NCBI RefSeq assembly: GCF_003634585.1
Contig: NZ_RBLG01000003.1
Coordinates: forward strand, 62,001-126,000
DNA: 64,000 nt
Reading direction: 5' to 3'
DNA from: Gillisia mitskevichiae
GTDB lineage: Bacteria; Bacteroidota; Bacteroidia; Flavobacteriales; Flavobacteriaceae
The position numbers and the translations under genes were made by a program. The notes under the pieces are model-generated. The model saw only the letters and a program-made list of their open reading frames with translations, made no database searches and was not told the origin of the DNA. Positions 27,689-35,481 of this stretch are shown in pieces (within the stretch, counting starts at the first letter, position 1; every line of letters starts with the position of its first letter).

Positions 27689-29923
27689 ATGAAAAGTAAA
27701 CTTTTAAAGTATCAAAAAAAGTCTTTAGGACTTGCTGTAATTGCAACTTTGGGTATTTCTACCTTAGTTACAGTTCAAGCACAAGAGCACACTAAAACCA
27801 AAATGGAAAACAAAAAAACAAGCAACACAGAAAATATACTTCTATCTAAATGGACTGGCCCTTACAATGGAGTTCCAGCATTTAATAAAATGGAACTTTC
27901 CCAACTGCAACCAGCCATAGAGATGGGAATGGAATTGCATTTAAAGGAAATTGAGAAGATAGCAAACAATACTGCTCCAGCCACTTTTGAGAATACTATT
28001 GTCGAAATGGAAAAAGCTGGAAAAGAATTAGATAGAGCTTTTACATATTATGGGATCTGGAGCAGTAATGTTTCTTCACCCGAATTTAGAGAAATACAAA
28101 AAGACTTATCTCCAAAAATTTCAGATTATTCTTCAAAGATCTCGCAAAACAAAAAATTATTTGAGCGTATAAAAACGGTATATGATAATTCCCAGAAAAC
28201 ACCTTTGGAAGATGATCAGCAAAGAGTTGTAAAACTCATTTATGAGAATTTTGCGATGGAAGGTGCTAATCTAGATGAAAAATCTAAAGTGAGATATGCA
28301 GAGATCAACAAAGAGTTATCCCAACTTTATACACGTTTTTCTAATAATGTGTTACATGATGAAGAAAGTTATGTTACCTACTTAGAAAAAGACGAATTAG
28401 GTGGATTGCCAGATTCTTTTGTGAAAGCTGCTGCTAAAGCTGCAACAGATAGAGGAAACGAAGGAAAATACGCCATTACTAATACTCGTTCTTCTATGGA
28501 TCCTTTCTTAACTTATTCTAATGAGAGAGAGTTAAGAGAAAAAGTATGGGAAACTTATTATTCTAGAGGAGATAATAATGATGAATATGATAATAACGAG
28601 CTTATATCTCAAATATTAAAATTGAGGAATGAGCGTGTTAAGTTAATGGGTTATAAAAATTATGCTGAATGGCGTTTACAAAACAGGATGGCAAAAAATC
28701 CTGAAAATGCCATGGAACTAATGAATGCCGTTTGGCCTGCAGCTCTTGCAAGAGTAGAACAAGAAGTGGCAGATATGCAAGCTATTGCAGAAATGGAAGA
28801 TCTTGATATTACTATTAAACCATGGGATTATAGATATTTTGCTGAAAAAGTTAGAAAAGATAAATACGATCTTGACTCAGATGAAGTAAAGCAATATTTA
28901 CAACTAGACAATCTTACCCAAGCCTTGTTCTTTACTGCGGGAGAATTATTCAATTTTAATTTTACTCCAGTTTCAGAAGGAAGCGTCCCAGTTTTTCATG
29001 AAGATGTGAAAGTATGGGAAGTAACAGATAAAACTTCCGGGGAACATATTGGACTGTGGTATTTAGACCCTTATGCAAGACCAGGAAAACGTTCTGGTGC
29101 GTGGGCAACAACCTATAGAAGTTACACAACTTTTGATGGTAAAGAAACGGTACTTGCCTCAAATAACTCGAATTTTGTAAAGCCAGCTCCTGGAGAACCT
29201 GCGCTTATCTCTTGGGATGATGCAACTACTTTTTTCCATGAATTTGGACATGCTTTGCATTTTTTATCGGCTAATGTGAAGTATCCAACTTTAAATGGAG
29301 GAGTTCGTGATTATACAGAATTCCAATCGCAGTTATTGGAAAGATGGCTTTCTACAGATAAGGTGATCAATCAATTCTTATTACATCATGAAACAGGAGA
29401 ACCAATTCCTGCAGCTCTTGTTCAGAAAATAAAAAATGCATCTACATTTAACCAAGGTTTTGAAACCACTGAATTTTTAGCTTCTGCTTTAATGGATATG
29501 AAATATCATACTATTGATCCTGAAAATATCAATCCTAAGAATTTTGAGAAAAAAGCGTTGAAGGAATTAAATATGCCTGAGGAAATTGTGATGCGTCACC
29601 GTTCTCCACAGTTCGGACATGTTTTTTCCGGGGAAGGCTATGCAACTGGATATTATGGTTATTTATGGGCTGATGTTCTAACGGCAGATGCAGCTGAAGC
29701 TTTTGCAGAATCTCCTGGAGGGTTTTATGACAAAGATATGGCGGCCAAATTGGTGAAATATTTATTTGCCCCTAGAAATGCAATGGATCCTGCTGAAGCA
29801 TATAGATTATTTAGAGGACGAGATGCAGCAATAGATGCCTTAATGAGAGATAGAGGTTTTCCAGTACCTTCAAAGGAAAATAACGAAATGAGTGAAGATC
29901 AAAATATTGAAAATAAGAACTAA
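27689..29923 (+). CDS. dcp: M3-family zinc metallopeptidase, peptidyl-dipeptidase Dcp-like, exported
   Basis: 744 residues from ATG 27689; the upstream TTG (27665) is unlikely. The signal peptide is about 1-35, ending VTVQAQ. TGPYNGVPAFNKM and ENTIVEMEKAGKELDRAF match Dcp-type N-terminal helices. The zinc motif is FHEFGHALHFL (HExxH, about 516-520), with the downstream Glu helix and GYATGYYGYLWADVL near the C-terminus, a region involved in substrate binding. Cleaves dipeptides from the C-terminal end of oligopeptides, here presumably in the periplasm. Stand-alone gene with a strong terminator. Confidence 0.93.
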   Translation: MKSKLLKYQKKSLGLAVIATLGISTLVTVQAQEHTKTKMENKKTSNTENILLSKWTGPYNGVPAFNKMELSQLQPAIEMGMELHLKEIEKIANNTAPATFENTIVEMEKAGKELDRAFTYYGIWSSNVSSPEFREIQKDLSPKISDYSSKISQNKKLFERIKTVYDNSQKTPLEDDQQRVVKLIYENFAMEGANLDEKSKVRYAEINKELSQLYTRFSNNVLHDEESYVTYLEKDELGGLPDSFVKAAAKAATDRGNEGKYAITNTRSSMDPFLTYSNERELREKVWETYYSRGDNNDEYDNNELISQILKLRNERVKLMGYKNYAEWRLQNRMAKNPENAMELMNAVWPAALARVEQEVADMQAIAEMEDLDITIKPWDYRYFAEKVRKDKYDLDSDEVKQYLQLDNLTQALFFTAGELFNFNFTPVSEGSVPVFHEDVKVWEVTDKTSGEHIGLWYLDPYARPGKRSGAWATTYRSYTTFDGKETVLASNNSNFVKPAPGEPALISWDDATTFFHEFGHALHFLSANVKYPTLNGGVRDYTEFQSQLLERWLSTDKVINQFLLHHETGEPIPAALVQKIKNASTFNQGFETTEFLASALMDMKYHTIDPENINPKNFEKKALKELNMPEEIVMRHRSPQFGHVFSGEGYATGYYGYLWADVLTADAAEAFAESPGGFYDKDMAAKLVKYLFAPRNAMDPAEAYRLFRGRDAAIDALMRDRGFPVPSKENNEMSEDQNIENKN

Positions 29924-29947
29924 CTAAACTAAGCTCTTTAAAATAAG

Positions 29948-29980
29948 AAAGCCCGAACTCCTAGAGTTCGGGCTTTCTAT
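29948..29980. terminator. Bidirectional rho-independent terminator
   Basis: Thirteen-base perfect stem (29948-29960 with 29964-29976), loop CTA, arms containing GCCCGAACTC. T-rich on both strands (TTTCTAT downstream on plus, TTTCTTATTTT on minus). Serves dcp on the plus strand and the small lipoprotein gene on the minus strand. Confidence 0.9.
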
Positions 29981-30000
29981 ATATTAGAAAGTTACTGTAA

Positions 30001-30213
30001 TTAGTTTACAGCAGTTTCAGTCATTGCCTCTACCTCTACAGTATCTACATCAGTAGAATCCATAACTTCTTCAGAAGGAGTTTCCATAACTTCAACAGGA
30101 GCTTCAACTTCTTCGATTACTTCAACTTCAGTTTGTTCAGCTGATTCATCTTTACAAGAGGTAAAACTTAAAACTAATGCGATTGCAGCAAGAGTTAAAA
30201 ATGATTTTTTCAT
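30001..30213 (-). CDS. Small acidic lipoprotein of unknown function
   Basis: 70 residues. Signal peptide with lipobox VLSFTSC (Cys 20), followed by KDES and then a tail made almost wholly of Glu, Val, Thr, Asp and Pro, with VEV and VEEV-like units and no aromatic residue. The mature part, about 50 residues, is probably disordered and strongly acidic. No known family is evident. A good promoter match lies upstream at 30243-30279 and the terminator at 29948-29976, so it is a self-contained gene. Confidence 0.75.
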   Translation of the reverse strand: MKKSFLTLAAIALVLSFTSCKDESAEQTEVEVIEEVEAPVEVMETPSEEVMDSTDVDTVEVEAMTETAVN

Positions 30214-30242
30214 TTTAAAATTTGTTAATTGATTTAGTGCGC

Positions 30243-30279
30243 CAAATGTAATTGATTTTAGAATACAAAAATCAAAAAA
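30243..30279 (-). promoter_or_regulatory. Promoter of the small acidic lipoprotein gene
   Basis: Read on the minus strand: TTTTTTG (30279-30273), 22 nt spacer, TACATTTG (30250-30243). These match the Bacteroidetes -33 (TTTG) and -7 (TAnnTTTG) elements at acceptable spacing. ATG is 30 nt further on. Confidence 0.6.
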
Positions 30280-30411
30280 TAAATAATTTTGAAAATAATT
30301 TTAATACCTGCAACCTGCTGTAATTCAATTGATTATATTGAATTCAAATAAAGTTTAAAATCAACAAAGGAATATTGATTAAAAAATAAATACGTTTTAC
30401 CTCCAAACCAG

Positions 30412-30624
30412 TCAATTTATTAGATGTGTTTCTTTATGGTGAGATAAAAGTTGCTTAAGTGTTTCTAGATAATCCAATAGAACTTCAAAATTAATTTTTG
30501 GATGTTCTCTAAATGGGAGTGTCAACGTATCTTCATCTAAAAACTTATAGATCTCAGGAAATTTCGTTTCAATCTCCAAAGTTTTTAAAGTGATCTCATT
30601 TAATAAACCTGTGATACTTTTCAT
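30412..30624 (-). CDS. Small conserved-type helical protein, unknown function
   Basis: 70 residues from ATG 30624 (a TTG at 30633 would add three). Two helical parts around a central LPFREHPKINFEVL segment and a His-rich end (LLSHHKETH). No catalytic or metal motif sufficient to assign a function. Lies 19 nt after the zinc-ribbon gene on the same strand, so probably cotranscribed. It sits next to stress genes; a stress role is only a guess. Confidence 0.6.
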   Translation of the reverse strand: MKSITGLLNEITLKTLEIETKFPEIYKFLDEDTLTLPFREHPKINFEVLLDYLETLKQLLSHHKETHLIN

Positions 30625-30643
30625 AACGTTCAAATTTTAAATT

Positions 30644-30907
30644 CTACATAATACTCATGTGCCAACGTTTTAAATAAGGCAACTTCTTTATAACAGCCTG
30701 TGCTTCCTCCAGTGTGATCTCCTCATGCACCTCTGCCATCTCCAAAAGTTTCATTTCCAGTTTATGAAGGGATAGAGAGTGATCAATAAATTTCCCATTC
30801 TCAAAACAACTTATACAGTATTCCTCACTTCTAGTTTTATCTCTATTAGTTCCCATTAATTCTTTTGTAAAAGGCAATCCACAACTCTGACAAATTAAAG
30901 TCTCCAT
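30644..30907 (-). CDS. Small zinc-ribbon protein
   Basis: 87 residues. Two knuckles CQSCG (about 5-9) and CISCFENG (about 32-39), with GTNRDKTRSEEYC between, match the putative zinc-ribbon family in which a CxxC pair, a GTN segment and a second CxxC precede a helical tail. The tail (about 45-87) is amphipathic. Probably binds zinc and a protein or nucleic-acid partner; function unknown. Start ATG 30907. First of a two-gene unit with the 70-residue protein. Confidence 0.75.
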   Translation of the reverse strand: METLICQSCGLPFTKELMGTNRDKTRSEEYCISCFENGKFIDHSLSLHKLEMKLLEMAEVHEEITLEEAQAVIKKLPYLKRWHMSIM

Positions 30908-31372
30908 AACATTTTACTTTTTAGTTAGTATTTGTATAAAACCCCTATTCAATAATCTTCTTTAATTTAATTAAAACTCAGCTTATATGAAATAATTTTC
31001 ATCCTAAATATTAATAAATTATTTTAGTCTACAGCTACAAGCACATATATAATTAATTAGCTATCAAACACTTAAATTATTACTGATCTCATTTAAAAAT
31101 TTATATTTAAAAAATTAGATTGTATACCTATAAATCTAAAACAGAGCTTTTAATAATTTTTGAGACTTCAATTAGATCTAGATAATACCCTTGATATCTT
31201 CAAGAAAAGCCGGAATTTATTTTTTTTATGCTCTCTTTATTTGGGACTATATAATGCTAATATTCAGTTATTTAATAATAAATTAGAATGACTTTTGTCA
31301 TTTTTTTTCTTGAAATAAAACAATAATTTCGATATAGATAAAAATCAAATATTAATTTTTAATCCTGAAATT
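30908..31372. other. Divergent intergenic region between zinc-ribbon and hsp20 genes
   Basis: 465 nt, very AT-rich, no ORF of note on either strand. Contains an inverted repeat ATGAAA-TAAT-TTTCAT at 30987-31002 and the FNR-like palindrome at 31287-31302. Nothing else recognisable. Confidence 0.6.
31287..31302. promoter_or_regulatory. FNR/CRP-type palindrome upstream of hsp20
   Basis: AATGAC-TTTT-GTCATT, a 6-4-6 perfect palindrome 71 nt before the hsp20 ATG. The TGAC-N4-GTCA spacing equals that of FNR/FixK/DNR-type operators. It is followed by a T-run and so also resembles a short terminator, but no plus-strand gene ends here. Regulator not in the window. Confidence 0.4.
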
Positions 31373-31861
31373 ATGTCTTTAATTAAATCAAACCACCGAC
31401 GTAGAATCCCAATGCTTAGTCAATCATTAATGCCACAGGATCCTTTTTTTTCTGAAATGATGAACCCGAGGAGAAGTCTATTTAATCTTAACAGACTTAT
31501 GAATGCTGATTTTGATGATGAATTTGATTTGTTTCCATCCTTAAATGTAAAAAATCTTGAAAATGAATTTGAAGTAGAATTAGCTGCTCCTGGTCTTTCT
31601 AAAGACGATTTTAAAGTCACTATTGACAATGGAATTTTAAATATCTCTGCAGAAATTGAAGACAAACAAGAAGAAAAAAATGACGCATATATGCGCAAAG
31701 AATTTAGCTACCACTCTTTTTCTCGTTCTCTTACATTACCGGAAACTGTAGACGAAAATAAAGATGTAAAAGCCCAGTATAAAGATGGAGTTTTAAAACT
31801 TAAACTGCGCAAAGTGGATGGAGCAAAATCTAAACCTGCTAAAACGATCAAAATAGTATAG
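31373..31861 (+). CDS. Hsp20/alpha-crystallin family small heat-shock protein
   Basis: 162 residues. The alpha-crystallin domain covers about 55-150, with FEVELAAPGLSKDDFKVTIDNGILNISAE, KEFSYHSFSRSLTLPE and the A-x-x-K-D-G-V-L-K-L motif (AQYKDGVLKLKLRK), followed by a short IKIV C-terminal anchor resembling I-x-I. Holds unfolding proteins in a refoldable state as an ATP-independent oligomer. Own terminator just downstream. An FNR-like palindrome upstream suggests control by redox or energy state rather than only heat. Confidence 0.95.
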   Translation: MSLIKSNHRRRIPMLSQSLMPQDPFFSEMMNPRRSLFNLNRLMNADFDDEFDLFPSLNVKNLENEFEVELAAPGLSKDDFKVTIDNGILNISAEIEDKQEEKNDAYMRKEFSYHSFSRSLTLPETVDENKDVKAQYKDGVLKLKLRKVDGAKSKPAKTIKIV

Positions 31862-31873
31862 TATTAAAGTTTT

Positions 31874-31908
31874 AAAAAAAGATCCTGATAATTCAGGATC
31901 TTTTTTTT
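31874..31908 (+). terminator. Rho-independent terminator of hsp20
   Basis: Stem GATCCTGA (31881-31888) with TCAGGATC (31893-31900), loop TAAT, extended by A7/T8 flanks; eight T follow on the plus strand. Lies 13 nt after the stop. Confidence 0.9.
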
Positions 31909-31937
31909 GCGATATATCCTTCTACTCTTTTTTAAGC

Positions 31938-31949
31938 TGATTTTAATCA
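31938..31949. promoter_or_regulatory. FNR-type half-site pair upstream of the universal stress protein gene
   Basis: TGAT-TTTA-ATCA, the core of the classic FNR box (TTGAT-N4-ATCAA), 51 nt before the ATG of the universal stress protein gene. Same TGA-N6-TCA spacing as the site in front of hsp20. Confidence 0.35.
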
Positions 31950-31999
31950 TAGTTTTCAAATAAGAAATCTCATAATTTTAGTCATAATTACCTGAAATT

Positions 32000-32854
32000 A
32001 TGAGAAAAATACTAATACCCACAGATTTTTCTAATAATGCTTTTAACGCATTAAAATTTGCATTGAATCTTTTTAAAGATGATCCCTGCGAGTTTTACCT
32101 GATTAATGCTTTTCAACTTTATTATTTTACAACAGATAGCCTTTTAGCCCCTGAGCCTGGGGAACCTGCATATGATAAGGCAAAAATTGCTTCTAAAACT
32201 GGGCTGGAAGATCTGATAGAGCAAATTAGTGTTATGTCAGAAAGTAGTATCCATAAATTTCAAACGCTCTCAGCATATAACAGTATATTAGAAGCTATTG
32301 AAGAAGCTATTGAAGCCCACAAAATAGAATTAATTATAATGGGTACAAAAGGGAGTAATAATCAAGCTGCAAAATTATATGGCAGTAGTGCAGTTACAGT
32401 AATTCAAAATATAAAAAAATGTCCCGTACTTATAATTCCTGAACATACTCCTTATTTACATGGTGTTCAAAAAGAAATAGTACTAGCTACAAATTATAAA
32501 ATATCATATAAGCTAGCTGAAATTAGCTATTTAAAAGATATAGCTAAAAAATATCATGCAGCAATAAGGGTTTTATATGTTAAAAAGCACAATGAAATTA
32601 GTGATGATCAACTCTATAATAAAAATTTACTAAAAGAATATTTTAAAGATATAACACATTCCTTCCATATATTAAACCAAGCTAATGTTTTGCAAGGAAT
32701 TAGATCTTTTATAGAAAGTAGAGAAAGTACCATACTGGCGGTGGTAAATAAAAAGCATAATTTTCTCCATAATATTTTTTCTAAATCTATATTAAAAGAA
32801 ATAGGATACGAACCAAAAATCCCAATCCTTATTTTACACGATTCTAGGCTATAA
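32000..32854 (+). CDS. Universal stress protein, tandem UspA domains
   Basis: 284 residues. First UspA domain (about 1-150): KILIPTDFSNNAFNALKFAL and the ATP-binding pattern GTKGSNNQAAKLYGSSAVTVI (G-x2-G-x9-G-S/T). Second half (about 155-284): the strand KEIVLATNYKI starts a degenerate UspA domain without the glycine loop, ending IPILILHD. Fits proteins induced on growth arrest or oxygen limitation. It follows hsp20 with a terminator between, so has its own promoter, with an FNR-like site in front. Confidence 0.9.
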   Translation: MRKILIPTDFSNNAFNALKFALNLFKDDPCEFYLINAFQLYYFTTDSLLAPEPGEPAYDKAKIASKTGLEDLIEQISVMSESSIHKFQTLSAYNSILEAIEEAIEAHKIELIIMGTKGSNNQAAKLYGSSAVTVIQNIKKCPVLIIPEHTPYLHGVQKEIVLATNYKISYKLAEISYLKDIAKKYHAAIRVLYVKKHNEISDDQLYNKNLLKEYFKDITHSFHILNQANVLQGIRSFIESRESTILAVVNKKHNFLHNIFSKSILKEIGYEPKIPILILHDSRL

Positions 32855-32938
32855 ACTGCCGAGCAATTTCTTTGTAATTATTTTTTAAAAATCTTATCTT
32901 TATAAGCCCCGATTGTATAACAATTTAATACTTCTCCT

Positions 32939-33361
32939 ATGGCTACATTTACTAAGAAAAGCGGTTCTGCTAATGAAAAAAATGTAGATGAATTAATCTC
33001 AGATACTAGAGAGTGGGACAAAAAACTTCAAACAAGTTCTGAAGAAATTAATTTTCTAAGTCAATTTATTACTGCTGATATTTTTCAGAAAAATATTCCA
33101 AATCTTTATGAAAATTTATTCGCATTTTCCAGCACCATAACCACCTTAAAAAATGAAAAAATAGAATTACATCAAGCTATTAGTAACCATAAAAATGATC
33201 TTATTGGGATGTTTGAATGTGAGGATATTTCCTGCGAAACCTTTTATTTTAAACAACATGAAAAACTTGAAAATAGATTAATGAAATTCCTTGCAGATTT
33301 CGATGAATTTCAAAAAGAACTCTTCAAATTTTGCACTAATAAACTGCGGATGCCTGATTAA
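32939..33361 (+). CDS. Hypothetical helical protein
   Basis: 140 residues, charged, without signal peptide or membrane segment. Nearly all predicted helix: SSEEINFLSQFITADIFQ, NLYENLFAFSSTITTLKNEKIELHQAISNHKNDL and FQKELFKFCTNKL look like a helical bundle. Two Cys occur in a MFECEDISCETF loop (about 93-101) that could bind metal or form a disulfide. Not recognised. Its position after hsp20 and usp suggests a stress-linked role only by association. Confidence 0.6.
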   Translation: MATFTKKSGSANEKNVDELISDTREWDKKLQTSSEEINFLSQFITADIFQKNIPNLYENLFAFSSTITTLKNEKIELHQAISNHKNDLIGMFECEDISCETFYFKQHEKLENRLMKFLADFDEFQKELFKFCTNKLRMPD

Positions 33362-33819
33362 TTACTCTCTCGTTTTTTAATACTCCCGCTTAGCTAACTG
33401 TCAATATTGCCAATTTTGTCATAATGGCGCATTATTATTTAAATTAAAAAAAAATTATTTAATTATTATTTTCCATCAATTAAATTTAAAATAATTTTGA
33501 ATAATGTGATAATCAATGAGAATAATACAACTTACTTTACATAGAATATAAATTCACTTAAAACCTTAAATCATTGATTTCTAGCTAATTAAACAGTAGC
33601 ATAGAAATCATCTTAGTATATCTCTTTTTTCCATATCTATATATTTAAAGCTTATAATTGTTAATTCTACAGTTTCAAAATTTAAGCTAAAATTTGATAA
33701 ACCTTTCTTAATTCATTGAATTAAGAATTACTGCCAGCCTAGTATGGTCTTTGCATTCTTAGAATAGAAAATCGACCGAAATTTAATTCGGGAGAAATCA
33801 TTTAATAAAAAACAAAAAA
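33362..33819. other. Intergenic region upstream of proC
   Basis: 458 nt, AT-rich, with no plausible ORF. It contains a perfect 23-bp palindrome (33705-33727) and a small CCGAA/TTCGG hairpin (33776-33791) close to the proC start. The stretch from 33400 to 33440 has TGTCA, GCCA and TGGC half-repeats without clear meaning. Confidence 0.6.
33705..33727. promoter_or_regulatory. Perfect 23-bp palindrome upstream of proC
   Basis: Arms TTCTTAATTCA and TGAATTAAGAA around a single central T. About 92 nt before the proC ATG. No T-run on either side, so an operator fits better than a terminator. Cognate protein unknown. Confidence 0.5.
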
Positions 33820-34623
33820 ATGAGAATATTAGTTATTGGCGGAGGAAACATGGGTTTAACATATGCAGAGGGTATGTCTAAATCCTTTCTTTTGAACAGA
33901 CACAAATTAATGATCTATGATAAATCTGAAGAATTAATAGCATCCTTAAGAGAACATTCCCACTTTGATGTTTACGATAAAATAGAAGATTGCATCCCTC
34001 AAGCAGATGTTATTTTTCTGGCGGTAAAACCTTTTCATTCTGAAACATTATTCAATGAAATAAAACCATTAATAAATAAAGAGCAAATTTTTGTTTCTAT
34101 AATGGCAGGTGTTACAATAGATACCATCCAAGAAAGCTTAGAGGTAAGAAAGGTAATTAGAGCTATGCCTAATCTTCCTGCGCAAGTTGGAAAGGGAGTA
34201 ACTTCTTATACAGAATCTAAAGAGGTCTCAAGAATAGAACTTCTTATGGTTAGAAATTTATTGGATACTACAGGAGAATCTATAAGAGTGTCTAATGAGA
34301 ATTTTATAGATGCTTCTACAGGAATTTCTGGTAGTGGACCAGCATATGTATTCTACTTCATGCAATCTATGTTGGAAGCTGCACAAAAAATGGGCTTTTC
34401 TACAAACGATTCTAAAATACTTGTTAGCAAAACCTTTGAAGGAGCAGTGGAATTATTTAATCAATCTGATCTATCTCCAAATACATGGATGGAAAGAGTA
34501 GCATCTAAAGGAGGAACCACTAGAGCAGCTTTAGATTCTATGGAAGATAACAATGTAAAAGAATTAATTAAAGATGCTGCCTATGCCGCTTTTGACAGAG
34601 CAGTAGAATTAGGAAAAGAGTAA
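33820..34623 (+). CDS. proC: Pyrroline-5-carboxylate reductase
   Basis: 267 residues. N-terminal Rossmann motif VIGGGNMG (about 4-11), ADVIFLAVKP, VRAMPNLPAQVGKG, and the C-terminal dimerisation signature GISGSGPAYVFYFMQSMLEAAQKMG and ASKGGTTRAALDSME. Reduces 1-pyrroline-5-carboxylate to proline with NAD(P)H, the last step of proline synthesis. First gene of proC-proB-proA, with 39 nt to proB. Confidence 0.97.
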   Translation: MRILVIGGGNMGLTYAEGMSKSFLLNRHKLMIYDKSEELIASLREHSHFDVYDKIEDCIPQADVIFLAVKPFHSETLFNEIKPLINKEQIFVSIMAGVTIDTIQESLEVRKVIRAMPNLPAQVGKGVTSYTESKEVSRIELLMVRNLLDTTGESIRVSNENFIDASTGISGSGPAYVFYFMQSMLEAAQKMGFSTNDSKILVSKTFEGAVELFNQSDLSPNTWMERVASKGGTTRAALDSMEDNNVKELIKDAAYAAFDRAVELGKE

Positions 34624-34662
34624 TAATACAAAAAATAGAACACGAATATTAAGATCAATAAA

Positions 34663-35433
34663 ATGGAGAAGAAAAGAATTGTTGTAAAAGTTGGTTCTAA
34701 TGTAATGACCAATAAAGACAACAGAATTTTAGTACCGGTATTGAAAAATCTCGTGAAACAGATCGCTACCCTATATGAAGAAGATATCATGGTAGTTCTA
34801 GTTTCTTCTGGTTCTGCTATTGCAGGAATGGAAGTTTTAGGAGATATCAGTGTCAAGGATGAATCAAAACGAAGACAAGTATTTTCATCTGTAGGTCAGC
34901 CAAGGATGATGCGCCACTATTATAGCCTTTTTCACGATTATGGAATGCGCTGTGGACAAGTCTTGGCTACAAAAAGAGATTTTAGTCCTGGAATGCACAG
35001 AGAGAATATGATAAACTGTTATGAATCTTTACTTTCTGAAGGGATTATCCCAATTGCAAATGAAGATGATGCAGTATCTGTAACCATGTCTATGTTCTCA
35101 GATAATGATGAATTGGCGAGTTTAGTTGCAGAACTTATAAAAGCAGATTGCTTAATTATACTTAGTGACACCGAAGGACTTTACACAGGACATCCTGATG
35201 ATGACGATTCAGAAAAATTGAATAAAGTTGATGGAGATGAGGATGTAGAGAAATATGTGCAAGTATCAGAAAAAGGTGAAGGTGAAGGCCGAGGCGGAAT
35301 GGAATCTAAAATAAAGATCGCAAAAGAAACCGCTGCTAAAAACATCCCTACTTATATCGCAAATGGTAAAAGAAGGAATGTCATACTGGATATTCTAGCA
35401 GGAAAACCTGTTGGAACCAAGTTTACGGCATAA
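34663..35433 (+). CDS. proB: Glutamate 5-kinase, short form without PUA domain
   Basis: 256 residues; the amino-acid-kinase domain only, as in many Bacteroidetes, whereas E. coli ProB has an additional C-terminal PUA domain. Motifs: RIVVKVGSNVM, VLVSSGSAIAGM, IPIANEDDAVS, FSDNDELASLVA, LSDTEGLYTG and GEGRGGMESKIKIAKE. Phosphorylates glutamate to start proline synthesis. Feedback inhibition by proline is expected from the family. 48 nt before proA. Confidence 0.96.
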   Translation: MEKKRIVVKVGSNVMTNKDNRILVPVLKNLVKQIATLYEEDIMVVLVSSGSAIAGMEVLGDISVKDESKRRQVFSSVGQPRMMRHYYSLFHDYGMRCGQVLATKRDFSPGMHRENMINCYESLLSEGIIPIANEDDAVSVTMSMFSDNDELASLVAELIKADCLIILSDTEGLYTGHPDDDDSEKLNKVDGDEDVEKYVQVSEKGEGEGRGGMESKIKIAKETAAKNIPTYIANGKRRNVILDILAGKPVGTKFTA

Positions 35434-35481
35434 ACATTTCAAGAGAACAAGAAGATATAAACGTTTTAAAAGAGAGATAAT

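Noticed and set aside
30987-31002. ATGAAA-TAAT-TTTCAT palindrome as an FNR site
   Set aside because: Wrong spacing (TGA-N8-TCA) and low information in such AT-rich DNA.
31287-31310. Hairpin plus T8 upstream of hsp20 as a terminator
   Set aside because: No plus-strand gene lies upstream, as the flanking unit runs the other way; an operator reading is preferred though not proven.
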